Part shown: positions 36,797 through 49,030 of the stretch, piece after piece | Position numbering within the stretch: the first letter of the stretch is position 1 | Layout: every line of letters starts with the position of its first letter | DNA from: Cristatella mucedo | Lineage: Eukaryota; Bryozoa; Phylactolaemata; Cristatellidae | Length of the DNA stretch: 64,000 bases | Direction: 5' to 3' | Assembly: GCA_009760855.2 (NCBI GenBank) | Contig: WPIO01000357.1 | Location: 1-64,000 of the forward strand | Notes under the pieces: model-generated | Told to the model about the DNA's origin: nothing | Databases searched by the model: none | The model's input: the letters and a program-made list of their open reading frames with translations, nothing else | Position numbers and translations under genes: made by a program

Positions 36797-38911
36797 ATGA
36801 CTCATTTCGCACGAGTTCGCAGCAGATCGCGGAATATTTTCATACTTCAAATCAGCCCGTCGCAGTGTGAGGTCGCTGGGTGCAGAGTGCCGCACCTTGC
36901 TTTAAGCAACTTGCACTTCAATAATTCCTTTAGCACGAGTTCGCTGCAGATTGCGGAATATTTATACACTTTTAATCAGCTCGTCGGACCATGCGGTAGC
37001 TTGCAGAAGAGTGATGCAATTTTTTTTTTTAAACCATTCGCACTTGAATGACTCATTTCGCACGAGTTCGCAGCCGATCGCCGAATTCCTAGAAACTTCA
37101 AATCTCTTTGTCGCAGCGTGCAATAGCTGGCAGCAAAGTGGTGCAATTTGGTTTAAGCCAATCGCTTTTGAATAACTTATTTCGAACGAGTTTGCAGCAG
37201 GTCGCAGATTCTCTACACACTTGAAATCTGCTTCTCGGAGCGTGCAGAAGCTAGAAGCAGAGTGCTGCACCTAGTTTTGAGCCATTCGAACTTAAATAAC
37301 TCATTTCGGACGAGTTCGCCGCAGATAGCGGAATATTTTTACAGTTCAAATCAGCTTGTCCCAGCTTGCAGTTGCTTGCAGCCGAGGGCTGCACCTTGCT
37401 TAATGCCACTCGCACTTCAATAACTCATTTCCCACGAGGTCGCAGTGGTTTGCGGAATATGTACACACTTTTAGTTCGCTTTTCGGAGCGTGCATAGCTG
37501 GCAGCAGAATGATGCGATTTGTTTTAAGCCATTCGCAATTTATTAATATATTTCGCACGAGTTCGCAGCAGTTCGCAGATTATCTACACACTTTTAATCC
37601 GCTCGTCGCAGCGAGCAGCAATCTCTGGCAGCACAGTGCTGCACCTAGCATTAGGCCATTCACCCTTGAATAACTCATTTCGTACGAGTTCGCAGCAGTT
37701 TGCGGATTATATAGACACTTTTAATCTGCTCGTCAGAGCGTGCGGTACATGGCAGCAGAGTGATGCAATTTCTTTTAAGCCATTCGCACTTGAATAACTC
37801 ATTTCACACGAGTTCGCAGCAGATGGCGGAATATCTACAGACTTTAAATCTGCTTTTCGAAGCGTGCTGTAGCTGGCAGCTGAGTGCCGCACCTTGTTTT
37901 ACGCCATTTGCCCTTAAATAACTCATTTCGCACGAGTTCCCAGCGGATTGCGGAATATCTACACGATTTAAACCTGCTCGTGGCAGCATGTGGTAGCTTG
38001 CAGCAGAGTGCTGCACCTTTTTTTTAAGCTATTGGCACTTCAATAATTCATTTCGCACAAGTTCGCAGCAGATCGCGGATTATCTACACACTTTTAATCC
38101 GCTCGGCGGAGCATGGGGTAGCTTAATAAAGAGTTATGCAATTCGCCTTAAGCCGTTCGCATTTGAATAACTCATTTCGCACGAGTTCGCAGCAGATTGT
38201 GGAATACCTACACACATTGAATCTGCTTGTCGGAGCGTGCAGTAGCTGGCAGCTGAGTGCTGCACCTTGTTTTTAAGCAATTCGCACTTGAATACCTCAT
38301 TTCGCACGACTTCGCAGCGGATCGCGGATTATCTACACACTCTACATGTCCTTGAGACACTGTGCTGTAGCTCGCAGCAGAGTGCTGCACCTTATTTTTG
38401 GCTATTCGCAATTGAGTAACTCATTTCGTTTGAGTTCGCAGCATTTCGTGGAATATGTAGACACTTTTTAAATGCTCGTCGGAGCGTGTGAGTGCTGGCA
38501 GAATAGTGATGCAATTTGTTTTAAGCCATTAGCACTTGAATAAATCTTTTCGCACGACTTCGCAGCAGATCGTGGAATATCTACAGACTTTCAATCAGCT
38601 TCTGGGAACGTGCAGTAGCTGGCAGCTGAGTGCTGCACCTTGTTTTAGTCCATTCACACTTAAATAGATCATTTCGCACGAGTTCGCTGCAGATCGCGGA
38701 ATATTTTTACACTTCAAATCTGCTCGTCGTACCGTGTAGTAGCTTGCAGCAGAGTGCTGCACCTTGTTAAAAGCCATTCGCACTTCACTAACTCATTTCG
38801 TACGAGCTAGCAGCTGATCGCCGAATATCTCGAAATTTCAAATCTGCTCGTAGCAGCGTGCGGTAGCTGGCAGCAGAGTGCTGCACCTTTTTTTAGGCCA
38901 TTCGAACTTGA
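36797..38911 (+). repeat. HOR B copy 2 (17 monomers, 2115 bp)
   Basis: It repeats copy 1 with a three-base gain in GCGAGCAGCAATCTC near 37612. Its end carries private variants (CAGCTTCTGGGAACG near 38600, CACTTCACTAACTC near 38782) that reappear only near 47100 and 47280. That marks a later segmental copy. Confidence 0.92.
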
Positions 38912-41145
38912 ATGACTCATTTCGCACGAGTTCGCAGCAGATCGCGGAATATTTTCATACTTCAAATCAGCCCGTCGCAGTGTGAGGTCGCTGGGTGCAG
39001 AGTGCCGCACCTTGCTTCAAGCAACTTGCACTTCAATAATTCCTTTAGCACGAGTTCGCTGCAGATTGCGGAAATATTTATACACTTTTAATCAGCTCGT
39101 CGGACCATGCGGTAGCTTGCAGAAGAGTGATGCAATTTTTTTTTTAAACCATTCGCACTTGAATGACTCATTTCGCACGAGTTAGCAGCCGATCGCCGAA
39201 TTCCTAGAAACTTCAAATCTCTTTGTCGCAGCGTGCAATAGCTGGCAGCAAAGTGGTGCAATTTGGTTTAAGCCAATCGCTTTTGAATAACTTATTTCGA
39301 ACGAGTTTGCAGCAGGTCGCAGATTCTCTACACACTTGAAATCTGCTTCTCGGAGCGTGCAGAAGCTAGAAGCAGAGTGCTGCACCTAGTTTTGAGCCAT
39401 TCGAACTTAAATAACTCATTTCGGACGAGTTCGCCGCAGATAGCGGAATATTTTTACAATTCAAATCAGCTTGTCCCAGCTTGCAGTTGCTTGCAGCCGA
39501 GGGCTGCACCTTGCTTAATGCCACTCGCACTTCAATAACTCATTTCCCACGAGGTCGCAGTGGTTTGCGGAATATGAACACACTTTTAGTTCGCTTTTCG
39601 GAGCGTGCATAGCTGGCAGCAGAATGATGCAATTTGTTTTAAGCCATTCGCAATTTATTAATATATTTCGCACGAGTTCGCAGCAGTTCGCAGATTATCT
39701 ACACACTTTTAATCCGCTCGTCGCAGCGAGCAATCTCTGGCAGCACAGTGCTGCACCTAGCATTAGGCCATTCACCCTTGAATAACTCATTTCGTACGAG
39801 TTCGCAGCAGATCGTGGAATATACACACACTTTAAATCTGCTTATTGGAGCGTGCGGCAGCTGGCTGATGAGTGCCGCACATTGTTTTAATCCATTCGCA
39901 CTTGAATACCTCAGTTCGCACGACTTCTCGGCAGATCGCGGATTATCTACACACTTTAAATCTCCTTGACACACCGTGCTGTACCTCGCAGCAGAGTGCT
40001 GCACCTTCTCTTAGGCTATTCGCAATTGAATAACTTATTTCGTTCGAGTTCGCAGCAGTTCGCGGAACATGTAGACACTTTTAATCTGCTCGTCGGTGCG
40101 TGTGAGAGGTGACAGAAGGTTGATGCAATTTGTTTTAAGCCATTAGCACCCTAATAACTCTTTTCGCACGACTTCGCAGCAGATCGTGGAATATCTACAG
40201 ACTTTCAATCAGCTTGTCGGAACGTGCAGTAGCTGGCAGCTGAGTGCTGCAACTTGTTTTAGTCCATTCCCACTTAAATAGATCATTTCGCACGAGTTCG
40301 CTGTAAATCTCGGAATACTTTTACACTTCAAATCTGCTCGTCGTACCGTGTAGTAGCTTGCAGCAGAGTGCGGCACCTTGTTAAAAGCCATTCGCACTTC
40401 ACTAACTCATTTCGTACGAGCTAGCAGCTGATCGCCGAATATCTCGAAATTTCAAATCTGCTCGTAGCAGCGTGCGGTAGCTGGCAGCAGAGTGCTGCAC
40501 CTTTTTTTAGGCCATTCGAACTTGAATGACTCATTTCGCACGAGTTCGCAGCAGATCGCGGATTATCTACACACTCTACATGTCCTTGAGACACTGTGCT
40601 GTAGCTCGCAGCAGAGTGCTGCACCTTATTTTTGGCTATTCGCAATTGAGTAACTCATTTCGTTTGAGTTCGCAGCATTTTGTGGAATATATAGACACTT
40701 TTTAAATGCTCGTCGGAGCGTGTGAGAGCTGGCAGAATAGTGATGCAATTTGTTTTAAGCCATTAGCACTTGAATAAATCTTTTCGCACGACTTCGCAGC
40801 AGATCGTGGAATATCTACAGACTTTCAATCAGCTTGTGGGAACGTGCAGTAGCTGGCAGCTGAGTGCTGCACCTTGTTTTAGTCCATTCACACTTAAATA
40901 GATCATTTCGCACGAGTTCGCTGCAGATCGCGGAATATTTTTACGCTTCAAATCTGCTCGTCGTACCGTGTGGTAGCTTGCAGCAGAGTGCTGCACCTTG
41001 TTAAAAGCCATTCGCACTTGACTAACTCATTTCGTACGAGCTAGCAGCTGATCGCCGAATATCTCGAAATTTCAAATCTGCTCGTAGCAGCGTGCGGTAG
41101 CTGGCAGCAGAGTGCTGCACCTTTTTTTAGGCCATTCGAACTTGA
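38912..41145 (+). repeat. HOR B copy 3, chimeric 18-monomer unit
   Basis: The unit is 2234 bp. The B order holds to 39810, A-type monomers follow to about 40390, then the A/B junction sequence seen at 33.96-34.68 kb is repeated before copy 4. It therefore lost part of the B unit and gained A material while staying in monomer phase. Confidence 0.88.
39811..40390 (+). repeat. A-derived segment inside HOR B (first)
   Basis: After GAGTTCGCAGCAG the expected B continuation TTTGCGGATTATATAGACAC is replaced by ATCGTGGAATATACACACAC. The rest of that monomer resembles the A monomer near 13890 (CTTATTGGAGCGTGCGGCAGC). The sequence then follows the A order of about 15310-15830, including GAACATGTAGACAC and GCACCCTAATAACTC. 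It returns to B type at about 40390. Confidence 0.82.
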
Positions 41146-43258
41146 ATGACTCATTTCGCACGAGTTCGCAGCAGATCGCGGAATATTTTCATACTTCAAA
41201 TCAGCCCGTCGCAGTGTGAGGTCGCTGGGTGCAGAGTGCCGCACCTTGCTTTAAGCAACTTGCACTTCAATAATTCCTTTAGCACGAGTTCGCTGCAGAT
41301 TGCGGAATATTTATACACTTTTAATCAGCTCGTCGGACCATGCGGTAGCTTGCAGAAGAGTGATGCAATTTTTTTTTTAAACCATTCGCACTTGAATGAC
41401 TCATTTCGCACGAGTTCGCAGCCGATCGCCGAATTCCTAGAAACTTCAAATCTCTTTGTCGCAGCGTGCAATAGCTGGCAGCAAAGTGGTGCAATTTGGT
41501 TTAAGCCAATCGCTTTTGAATAACTTATTTCGAACGAGTTTGCAGCAGGTCGCAGATTCTCTACACACTTGAAATCTGCTTCTCGGAGCGTGCAGAAGCT
41601 AGAAGCAGAGTGCTGCACCTAGTTTTGAGCCATTCGAACTTAAATAACTCATTTCGGACGAGTTCGCCGCAGATAGCGGAATATTTTTACAGTTCAAATC
41701 AGCTTGTCCCAGCTTGCAGTTGCTTGCAGCCGAGGGCTGCACCTTGCTTAATGCCACTCGCACTTCAATAACTCATTTCCCACGAGGTCGCAGTGGTTTG
41801 CGGAATATGTACACACTTTTAGTTCGCTTTTCGGAGCGTGCATAGCTGGCAGCAGAATGATGCGATTTGTTTTTAAGCCATTCGCAATTTATTAATATAT
41901 TTCGCACGAGTTCGCAGCAGTTCGCAGATTATCTACACACTTTTAATCCGCTCGTCGCAGCGAGCAATCTCTGGCAGCACAGTGCTGCACCTAGCATTAG
42001 GCCATTCACCCTTGAATAACTCATTTCGTACGAGTTCGCAGCAGTTTGCGGATTATATAGACACTTTTAATCTGCTCGTCAGAGCGTGCGGTACATGGCA
42101 GCAGAGTGATGCAATTCTTTTAAGCCATTCGCACTTGAATAACTCATTTCACACGAGTTCGCAGCAGATGGCGGAATATCTACAGACTTTAAATCTGCTT
42201 TTCGAAGCGTGCTGTAGCTGGCAGCTGAGTGCCGCACCTTGTTTTACGCCATTTGCCCTTAAATAACTCATTTCGCACGAGTTCCCAGCGGATTGCGGAA
42301 TATCTACACGATTTTAAACCTGCTCGTGGCAGCATGTGGTAGCTTGCAGCAGAGTGCTGCACCTTTTTTTAAGCTATTGGCACTTCAATAATTCATTTCG
42401 CACAAGTTCGCAGCAGATCGCGGATTATCTACACACTTTTAATCCGCTCGGCGGAGCATGGGGTAGCTTAATAAAGAGTTATGCAATTCGCCTTAAGCCG
42501 TTCGCATTTGAATAACTCATTTCGCACGAGTTCGCAGCAGATTGTGGAATACTACCTACACACATTAAATCTGCTTGTCGGAGCGTGCAGTAGCTGGCAG
42601 CTGAGTGCCGCACGTTGTTTTAAGCAATTCGCACTTGAATACCTCATTTCGCACGACTTCGCAGCGGATCGCGGATTATCTACACACTCTACATGTCCTT
42701 GAGACACTGTGCTGTAGCTCGCAGCAGAGTGCTGCACCTTATTTTTGGCTATTCGCAATTGAGTAACTCATTTCGTTTGAGTTCGCAGCATTTTGTGGAA
42801 TATATAGACACTTTTTAAATGCTCGTCGGAGCGTGTGAGTGCTGGCAGAATAGTGATGCAATTTGTTTTAAGCCATTAGCACTTGAATAAATCTTTTCGC
42901 ACGACTTCGCAGCAGATCGTGGAATATCTACAGACTTTCAATCAGCTTGTGGGAACGTGCAGTAGCTGGCAGCTGAGTGCTGCACCTTGTTTTAGTTCAT
43001 TCGCACCTTAATAGATCATTTCGCACGAGTTCGCTGCAGATCGCGGAATGTTTTTACACTTCAAATCTGCTCGTCGTACCGTGTGGTAGCTTGCAGCAGA
43101 GTGCTGCACCTTGTTAAAAGCCATTCGCACTTGACTAACTCATTTCGTACGAGCTAGCAGCTGATCGCCGAATATCTCGAAATTTCAAATCTGCTCGTAG
43201 CAGCGTGCGGTAGCTGGCAGCAGAGTGCTGCACCTTTTTTTAGGCCATTCGAACTTGA
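41146..43258 (+). repeat. HOR B copy 4 (17 monomers, 2113 bp)
   Basis: Standard unit, very close to copy 1 at a 6461 bp offset. It has a three-base gain in GGAATACTACCTACACAC near 42548 and shares TTTTAGTTCATTCGCACC (near 42990) with copies 1 and 5 at the equivalent position. Confidence 0.92.
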
Positions 43259-45384
43259 ATGACTCATTTCGCACGAGTTCGCAGCAGATCGCGGAATATT
43301 TTCATACTTCAAATCAGCCCGTCGCAGTGTGAGGTCGCTGGGTGCAGAGTGCCGCACCTTGCTTTAAGCAACTTGCACTTCAATAATTCCTTTAGCACGA
43401 GTTCGCTGCAGATTGCGGAATATTTATACACTTTACACTTTTAATCAGCTCGTCGGACCATGCGGTAGCTTGCAGAAGAGTGATGCAATTTTTTTTTTAA
43501 ACCATTCGCACTTGAATGACTCATTTCGCACGAGTTCGCAGCCGATCGCCGAATTCCTAGAAACTTCAAATCTCTTTGTCGCAGCGTGCAATAGCTGGCA
43601 GCAAAGTGGTGCAATTTGGTTTTAAGCCAATCGCTTTTTGAATAACTTATTTCGAACGAGTTTGCAGCAGGTCGCAGATTCTCTACACACTTGAAATCTG
43701 CTTCTCGGAGCGTGCAGAAGCTAGAAGCAGAGTGCTGCACCTAGTTTTGAGCCATTCGAACTTAAATAACTCATTTTCGGACGAGTTCGCCGCAGATAGC
43801 GGAATATTTTTACAGTTCAAATCAGCTTGTCCCAGCTTGCAGTTGCTTGCAGCCGAGGGCTGCACCTTGCTTAATGCCACTCGCACTTCAATAACTCATT
43901 TCCCACGAGGTCGCAGTGGGTTTGCGGAATATGTACACACTTTTAGTTCGCTTTTTCGGAGCGTGCATAGCTGGCAGCAGAATGATGCGATTTGTTTTAA
44001 GCCATTCGCAATTTATTAATATATTTCGCACGAGTTCGCAGCAGTTCGCAGATTATCTACACACTTTTAATCCGCTCGTCGCAGCGAGCAATCTCTGGCA
44101 GCACAGTGCTGCACCTAGCATTAGGCCATTCACCCTTGAATAACTCATTTCGTACGAGTTCGCAGCAGTTTGCGGATTATATAGACACTTTTAATCTGCT
44201 CGTCAGAGCGTGCGGTACATGGCAGCAGAGTGATGCAATTTCTTTTAAGCCATTCGCACTTGAATAACTCATTTCACACGAGTTCGCAGCAGATGGCGGA
44301 ATATCTACAGACTTTAAATCTGCTTTTCGAAGCGTGCTGTAGCTGGCAGCTGAGTGCCGCACCTTGTTTTACGCCATTTGCCCTTAAATAACTCATTTCG
44401 CACGAGTTCCCAGCGGATTGCGGAATATCTACACGATTTAAACCTGCTCGTGGCAGCATGTGGTAGCTTGCAGCAGAGTGCTGCACCTTTTTTTAAGCTA
44501 TTGGCACTTCAATAATTCATTTCGCACAAGTTCGCAGCAGATCGCGGATTATCTACACACTTTTAATCCGCTCGGCGGAGCATGGGGTAGCTTAATAAAG
44601 AGTTATGCAATTCGCCTTAAGCCGTTCGCATTTGAATAACTCATTTCGCACGAGTTCGCAGCAGATTGTGGAATACCTACACACATTAAATCTGCTTGTC
44701 GGAGCGTGCAGTAGCTGGCAGCTGAGTGCCGCACGTTGTTTTTAAGCAATTCGCACTTGAATACCTCATTTCGCACGACTTCGCAGCGGATCGCGGATTA
44801 TCTACACACTCTACATGTCCTTGAGACACTGTGCTGTAGCTCGCGCAGCAGAGTGCTGCACCTTATTTTTGGCTATTCGCAATTGAGTAACTCATTTCGT
44901 TTGAGTTCGCAGCATTTTGTGGAATATATAGACACTTTTTAAATGCTCGTCGGAGCGTGTGAGTGCTGGCAGAATAGTGATGCAATTTGTTTTAAGCCAT
45001 TAGCACTTGAATAAATCTTTTCGCACGACTTCGCAGCAGATCGTGGAATATCTACAGACTTTCAATCAGCTTGTGGGAACGTGCAGTAGCTGGCAGCTGA
45101 GTGCTGCACCTTGTTTTAGTTCATTCGCACCTTAATAGATCATTTCGCACGAGTTCGCTGCAGATCGCGGAATGTTTTTTTACACTTCAAATCTGCTCGT
45201 CGTACCGTGTGGTAGCTTGCAGCAGAGTGCTGCACCTTGTTAAAAGCCATTCGCACTTGACTAACTCATTTCGTACGAGCTAGCAGCTGATCGCCGAATA
45301 TCTCGAAATTTCAAATCTGCTCGTAGCAGCGTGCGGTAGCTGGCAGCAGAGTGCTGCACCTTTTTTTAGGCCATTCGAACTTGA
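43259..45384 (+). repeat. HOR B copy 5 (17 monomers, 2126 bp)
   Basis: Standard order. The extra length comes from a 7 bp microduplication of ACACTTT near 43430, a two-base gain in CTCGCGCAGCAG near 44842, and several one-base homopolymer gains. Confidence 0.9.
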
Positions 45385-47411
45385 ATGACTCATTTTCGCA
45401 CGAGTTCGCAGCAGATCGCGGAATATTTTCATACTTCAAATCAGCCCGTCGCAGTGTGAGGTCGCTGGGTGCAGAGTGCCGCACCTTGCTTTAAGCAACT
45501 TGCACTTCAATAATTCCTTTAGCACGAGTTCGCTGCAGATTGCGGAATATTTATACACTTTTTAATCAGCTCGTCGGACCATGCGGTAGCTTGCAGAAGA
45601 GTGATGCAATTTTTTTTTTTTTAAACCATTCGCACTTGAATGACTCATTTCGCACGAGTTCGCAGCCGATCGCCGAATTCCTAGAAACTTCAAATCTCTT
45701 TGTCGCAGCGTGCAATAGCTGGCAGCAAAGTGGTGCAATTTGGTTTAAGCCAATCGCTTTTGAATAACTTATTTCGAACGAGTTTGCAGCAGGTCGCAGA
45801 TTCTCTACACACTTGAAATCTGCTTCTCGGAGCGTGCAGAAGCTAGAAGCAGAGTGCTGCACCTAGTTTTGAGCCATTCGAACTTAAATAACTCATTTCG
45901 GACGAGTTCGCCGCAGATAGCGGAATATTTTTACAGTTCAAATCAGCTTGTCCCAGCTTGCAGTTGCTTGCAGCCGAGGGCTGCACCTTGCTTAATGCCA
46001 CTCGCACTTCAATAACTCATTTCCCACGAGGTCGCAGTGGTTTGCGGAATATGTACACACTTTTAGTTCGCTTTTCGGAGCGTGCATAGCTGGCAGCAGA
46101 ATGATGCGATTTGTTTTAAGCCATTCGCAATTTATTAATATATTTCGCACGAGTTCGCAGCAGTTCGCAGATTATCTACACACTTTTAATCCGCTCGTCG
46201 CAGCGAGCAATCTCTGGCAGCACAGTGCTGCACCTAGCATTAGGCCATTCACCCTTGAATAACTCATTTCGTACGAGTTCGCAGCAGTTTGCGGATTATA
46301 TAGACACTTTTAATCTGCTCGTCAGAGCGTGCGGTACATGGCAGCAGAGTGATGCAATTTCTTTTAAGCCATTCGCACTTGAATAACTCATTTCACACGA
46401 GTTCGCAGCAGATGGCGGAATATCTACAGACTTTAAATCTGCTTTTCGAAGCGTGCTGTAGCTGGCAGCTGAGTGCCGCACCTTGTTTTACGCCAGGCTT
46501 GCAGCAGAGTGCTGCACCTTTTTTTAAGCTATTGGCACTTCAATAAGTCATTTTCGCACAAGTTCGCAGCAGATCGCGGATTATCTACACACTTTTAATC
46601 CGCTCGGCGGAGCATGGGGTAGCTTAATAAAGAGTTATGCAATTCGCCTTAAGCCGTTCGCATTTGAATAACTCATTTCGCACGAGTTCGCAGCAGATTG
46701 TGGAATACCTACACACATTGAATCTGCTTGTCGGAGCGTGCAGTAGCTGGCAGCTGAGTGCCGCACGTTGTTTTAAGCAATTCGCACTTGAATACCTCAT
46801 TTCGCACGACTTCGCAGCGGATCGCGGATTATCTACACACTCTACATGTCCTTGAGACACTGTGCTGTAGCTCGCAGCAGAGTGCTGCACCTTATTTTTG
46901 GCTATTCGCAATTGAGTAACTCATTTCGTTTGAGTTCGCAGCATTTCGTGGAATATGTAGACACTTTTTAAATGCTCGTCGGAGCGTGTGAGTGCTGGCA
47001 GAATAGTGATGCAATTTGTTTTAAGCCATTAGCACTTGAATAAATCTTTTCGCACGACTTCGCAGCAGATCGTGGAATATCTACAGACTTTCAATCAGCT
47101 TCTGGGAACGTGCAGTAGCTGGCAGCTGAGTGCTGCACCTTGTTTTAGTCCATTCACACTTAAATAGATCATTTCGCACGAGTTCGCTGCAGATCGCGGA
47201 ATATTTTTACACTTCAAATCTGCTCGTCGTACCGTGTAGTAGCTTGCAGCAGAGTGCTGCACCTTGTTAAAAGCCATTCGCACTTCACTAACTCATTTCG
47301 TACGAGCTAGCAGCTGATCGCCGAATATCTCGAAATTTCAAATCTGCTCGTAGCAGCGTGCGGTAGCTGGCAGCAGAGTGCTGCACCTTTTTTTAGGCCA
47401 TTCGAACTTGA
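45385..47411 (+). repeat. HOR B copy 6 with out-of-phase deletion (2027 bp)
   Basis: Standard order, except that about 84 bp present at 44382-44465 in copy 5 are missing and replaced by a single G at 46496. That leaves one composite unit of irregular length. Its end shares private variants with the end of copy 2. Confidence 0.9.
46495..46497. other. Breakpoint of ~84 bp out-of-phase deletion
   Basis: TTTTACGCCA is joined through one extra G to GCTTGCAGCAGAG. In copies 1, 2, 4, 5 and 8 these are separated by most of a monomer. The loss is not a whole number of monomers, unlike nearly all other length changes in the window. Confidence 0.85.
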
Positions 47412-49030
47412 ATGACTCATTTCGCACGAGTTCGCAGCAGATCGCGGATTATTTTCATACTTCAAATCAGCCCGTCGCAGTGTGAGGTCGCTGGGTGCAG
47501 AGTGCCGCACCTTGCTTCAAGCAACTTGCACTTCAATAATTCCTTTAGCACGAGTTCGCTGCAGATTGCGGAATATTTATACACTTTTAATCAGCTCGTC
47601 GGACCATGCGGTAGCTTGCAGAAGAGTGATGCAATTTTTTTTTTTTAAAACCATTCGCACTTGAATGACTCATTTCGCACGAGTTCGCAGCCGATCGCCG
47701 AATTCCTAGAAACTTCAAATCTCTTTGTCGCAGCGTGCAATAGCTGGCAGCAAAGTGGTGCAATTTGGTTTAAGCCAATCGCTTTTGAATAACTTATTTC
47801 GAACGAGTTTGCAGCAGGTCGCAGATTCTCTACACACTTGAAATCTGCTTCTCGGAGCGTGCAGAAGCTAGAAGCAGAGTGCTGCACCTAGTTTTGAGCC
47901 ATTCGAACTTAAATAACTCATTTCGGACGAGTTCGCCGCAGATAGCGGAATATATTTTTACAATTCAAATCAGCTTGTCCCAGCTTGCAGTTGCTTGCAG
48001 CCGAGGGCTGCACCTTGCTTAATGCCACTCGCACTTCAATAACTCATTTCCCACGAGGTCGCAGTGGTTTGCGGAATATGAACACACTTTTAGTTCGCTT
48101 TTCGGAGCGTGCATAGCTGGCAGCAGAATGATGCAATTTGTTTTAAGCCATTCGCAATTTATTAATATATTTCGCACGAGTTCTCAGCAGTTTCGCAGAT
48201 TATCTACACACTTTTAATCCGCTCGTCGCAGCGAGCAATCTCTGGCAGCACAGTGCTGCACCTAGCATTAGGCCATTCACCCTTGAATAACTCATTTCGT
48301 ACGAGTTCGCAGCAGATCGTGGAATATACACACACTTTAAATCTGCTTATTGGAGCGTGCGGCAGCTGGCTGATGAGTGCCGCACATTGTTTTAATCCAT
48401 TCGCACTTGAATACCTCAGTTCGCACGACTTCTCGGCAGATCGCGGATTATCTACACACTTTAAATCTCCTTGACACACCGTGCTGTACCTCGCAGCAGA
48501 GTGCTGCACCTTCTCTTAGGCTATTCGCAATTGAATAACTTATTTCGTTCGAGTTCGCAGCAGTTCGCGGAACATGTAGACACTTTTAATCTGCTCGTCG
48601 GTGCGTGTGAGAGGTGACAGAAGGTTGATGCAATTTGTTTTAAGCCATTAGCACCCTAATAACTCTTTTCGCACGACTTCGCAGCAGATCGTGGAATATC
48701 TACAGACTTTCAATCAGCTTGTCGGAACGTGCAGTAGCTGGCAGCTGAGTGCTGCAACTTGTTTTAGTCCATTCCCACTTAAATAGATCATTTCGCACGA
48801 GTTCGCTGTAAATCTCGGAATACTTTTACACTTCAAATCTGCTCGTCGTACCGTGTAGTAGCTTGCAGCAGAGTGCGGCACCTTGTTAAAAGCCATTCGC
48901 ACTTCACTAACTCATTTCGTACGAGCTAGCAGCTGATCGCCGAATATCTCGAAATTTCAAATCTGCTCGTAGCAGCGTGCGGTAGCTGGCAGCAGAGTGC
49001 TGCACCTTTTTTTAGGCCATTCGAACTTGA
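47412..49030 (+). repeat. HOR B copy 7, chimeric 13-monomer unit (1619 bp)
   Basis: It follows B order to about 48314, then A-derived monomers to about 48895, then joins B directly, without the 620 bp block that follows the equivalent segment in copy 3. It shares GAATATGAACACAC and TTTTACAATTCAAATC variants with copy 3, so the two chimeric units are related. Confidence 0.88.
48315..48895 (+). repeat. A-derived segment inside HOR B (second)
   Basis: It has the same content and left junction as the segment at 39811-40390, at an offset of about 8505 bp, including the shared GAGTGCGGCACC variant near 48872. A single transfer followed by segmental duplication explains both better than two independent transfers. 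Confidence 0.82.
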
